The notes beneath the pieces were generated by a model, which was not told where the DNA came from, ran no database searches, and worked only from the letters and a program-made list of their open reading frames with translations. A program made the position numbers and the translations under genes. A DNA stretch of 64,000 nucleotides, taken from positions 124,001 through 188,000 of the forward strand of contig NW_026570343.1 of NCBI RefSeq assembly GCF_019649055.1. Direction: 5' to 3'. Positions 62,778 through 64,000 of this stretch are shown piece after piece. This DNA is from Paramacrobiotus metropolitanus. Taxonomy: Eukaryota; Tardigrada; Eutardigrada; Parachela; Macrobiotidae. Position 1 is the stretch's first letter. Every line of letters begins with the position of its first letter.

Positions 62778-64000
62778 TCACATTTCCAACAGGGACACAT
62801 GTTTAGGGCGGTAAAACTTTTTCAAGGACACAACGGATTTCCAGTCAACGCGATTCAAAGCTTCTGTAAATCTTCCAAGACTCTGATAAGCTTCTGCTGG
62901 AATCTGCAAGTCATTCCAAATTCTCGCCAACCGATAGGCAAACGATCTGTCCGATGGAGGCAGTTTGTGACCGCAGAAGTTTGATCCAGTCGCAACAATC
63001 GGGCAAGGGTGTTTGATAATCCTTTGTCGATGACGCGTAGCACCTGAAACACCAGAACACACAGCGGTATCTTTGCGAAACAACTGGTCCCCATAAGGAA
63101 CTGAGCTGTACACGAATTTGTGCGTCAGCTGAGGATTACGCTTTAAATTTCGAAGTACAATCGGCTCCCACTGAAGCTCTTTTAGCCTGCCAGTATAGTC
63201 ATTTCTGTCACTATTAAGATGCAACGATTTGACAAATCTCTTTTGAACGTTCTCTATGTTATCGACTAGACCTTTCTGTGTAGGAAACGTTACGGACGCA
63301 GAGTAATCGGAGACAGATAGAACAAGACTCGTATACAATATACAACGAGCCGACAAGTTGCGAGCACGAAACAATGTGCTAAGGTACCTCAACCGCTTCA
63401 GCATCCTACCAGACACATTCTCTGACTGTAGCTTCCACTTTAGGCTGCGATCTAAATGAATGCCCAAGTATTTCGCGGAATTAACATTCGGGACACCCTC
63501 CCCGTTAACCTGATAAGACTGAGATAATTTCACGCTGGATGAGAACTTAATGCAAACTGATTTTGTCGCGTTGAAAATCAAATTATGGTTTCGCGCCCAT
63601 TCCGTAACAGCATCAAGATCCTTCTGAAACGCAATCTCATCTGCACCTGACGCAATAATTTTACATACCATCACGTCATCAGCAAATATCATCATATCAC
63701 TACCTTGGCCACAAACAGCAGGCAAGTCATTAAGCATACTAATAAAGGCAGTAGGACCGATACGTGAACCCTGGGGGACTCCGCTTGCAGCCGGTAAGAA
63801 AACCGACTTTTCATTATTGATAACAACCGACTGCGACCGATTAGATAGGTAGCTACTGATAAGATTTACAATGTCTGACGTAACATTTAATGTACATAAT
63901 TTTTCGAGAAAAATCGAGTGGTCAACTTTATCGAAAGCCTTACTGCAGTCTAGCAGCACAACATCGACACGTTTACCGCGAGCTCTTGCATCCGCTAATT
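62778..64000 (-). CDS. Non-LTR retrotransposon reverse transcriptase, 3' part
   Basis: The frame is open to the window edge (5' part lies beyond 64000) and ends at 62778. RT motifs: D-C-S-K-A-F-D-K-V-D-H (motif A), G-V-P-Q-G-S-R-I-G-P (motif B), F-A-D-D-V (motif C, catalytic Asp pair intact), and K-Y-L-G-I-H-L-D (thumb start). The C-terminal 200 residues have the R-F-V-K and R-L-K-E-L-Q-W-E-P words typical of Jockey/CR1/Rex-type LINE proteins. Uninterrupted over 400 codons. It copies its RNA at the nicked target site. The clade cannot be fixed without the N-terminal endonuclease. Confidence 0.9.
   Translation of the reverse strand, partial: LADARARGKRVDVVLLDCSKAFDKVDHSIFLEKLCTLNVTSDIVNLISSYLSNRSQSVVINNEKSVFLPAASGVPQGSRIGPTAFISMLNDLPAVCGQGSDMMIFADDVMVCKIIASGADEIAFQKDLDAVTEWARNHNLIFNATKSVCIKFSSSVKLSQSYQVNGEGVPNVNSAKYLGIHLDRSLKWKLQSENVSGRMLKRLRYLSTLFRARNLSARCILYTSLVLSVSDYSASVTFPTQKGLVDNIENVQKRFVKSLHLNSDRNDYTGRLKELQWEPIVLRNLKRNPQLTHKFVYSSVPYGDQLFRKDTAVCSGVSGATRHRQRIIKHPCPIVATGSNFCGHKLPPSDRSFAYRLARIWNDLQIPAEAYQSLGRFTEALNRVDWKSVVSLKKFYRPKHVSLLEM

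Overview
The window reads as animal (invertebrate) nuclear DNA: genes are split by short GT-AG introns, there are no operons, and most recognisable sequence is transposon-derived (Helitron, tyrosine-recombinase element, Ty3-type LTR element, pogo-type DNA transposon, non-LTR retrotransposons, hAT- and TA-target MITEs). The species cannot be named from the sequence. Many reading frames are broken. Some breaks may be real decay and some may be assembly indels.

Layout. 1-3.5 kb: mostly empty, then a small spliced membrane-protein candidate. 4-9 kb: a decayed Helitron (HUH Rep, PIF1-type helicase, OTU protease) with a 90-bp tandem repeat behind it. 10-12.3 kb: a TA-flanked MITE and a tyrosine-recombinase remnant with a direct repeat. 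15.3-16.2 kb: a short hypothetical gene. 17.3-19.3 kb: a two-exon HSP70-like gene without the lid domain. 20.95-41.63 kb: one very large LTR retrotransposon on the minus strand. 41.9-45 kb: hAT-like and fold-back MITEs. 45.1-46.9 kb: a second, strongly diverged HSP70-like gene. 47.7-57.4 kb: MITEs, small tandem arrays and a retrotransposon endonuclease fragment. 58.35-62.6 kb: a pogo-type transposon with 62-bp inverted ends and a four-exon transposase broken by a single TGA. 62.6-64 kb: the 3' part of a non-LTR retrotransposon running off the window.

The most unusual object is the 20.7-kb LTR element: two 339-bp direct repeats (6 differences by eye) and, next to the 5' LTR, an 11-nt match to the 3' end of initiator tRNA-Met. 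It has coiled-coil gag-like ORFs, a retropepsin, about 2.5 kb of repeat-rich ORFs between protease and RT, RT/RNase H, integrase, and about 8 kb of further ORFs downstream. One of these looks like a linker-histone winged helix and one is RS-rich. The whole element is studded with the octamer AAAGGTCA/TGACCTTT: I count 55 exact copies in 20.7 kb against about 0.6 expected. The untranslated ends carry one orientation and the coding body mostly the other. I know of no element described with this property.
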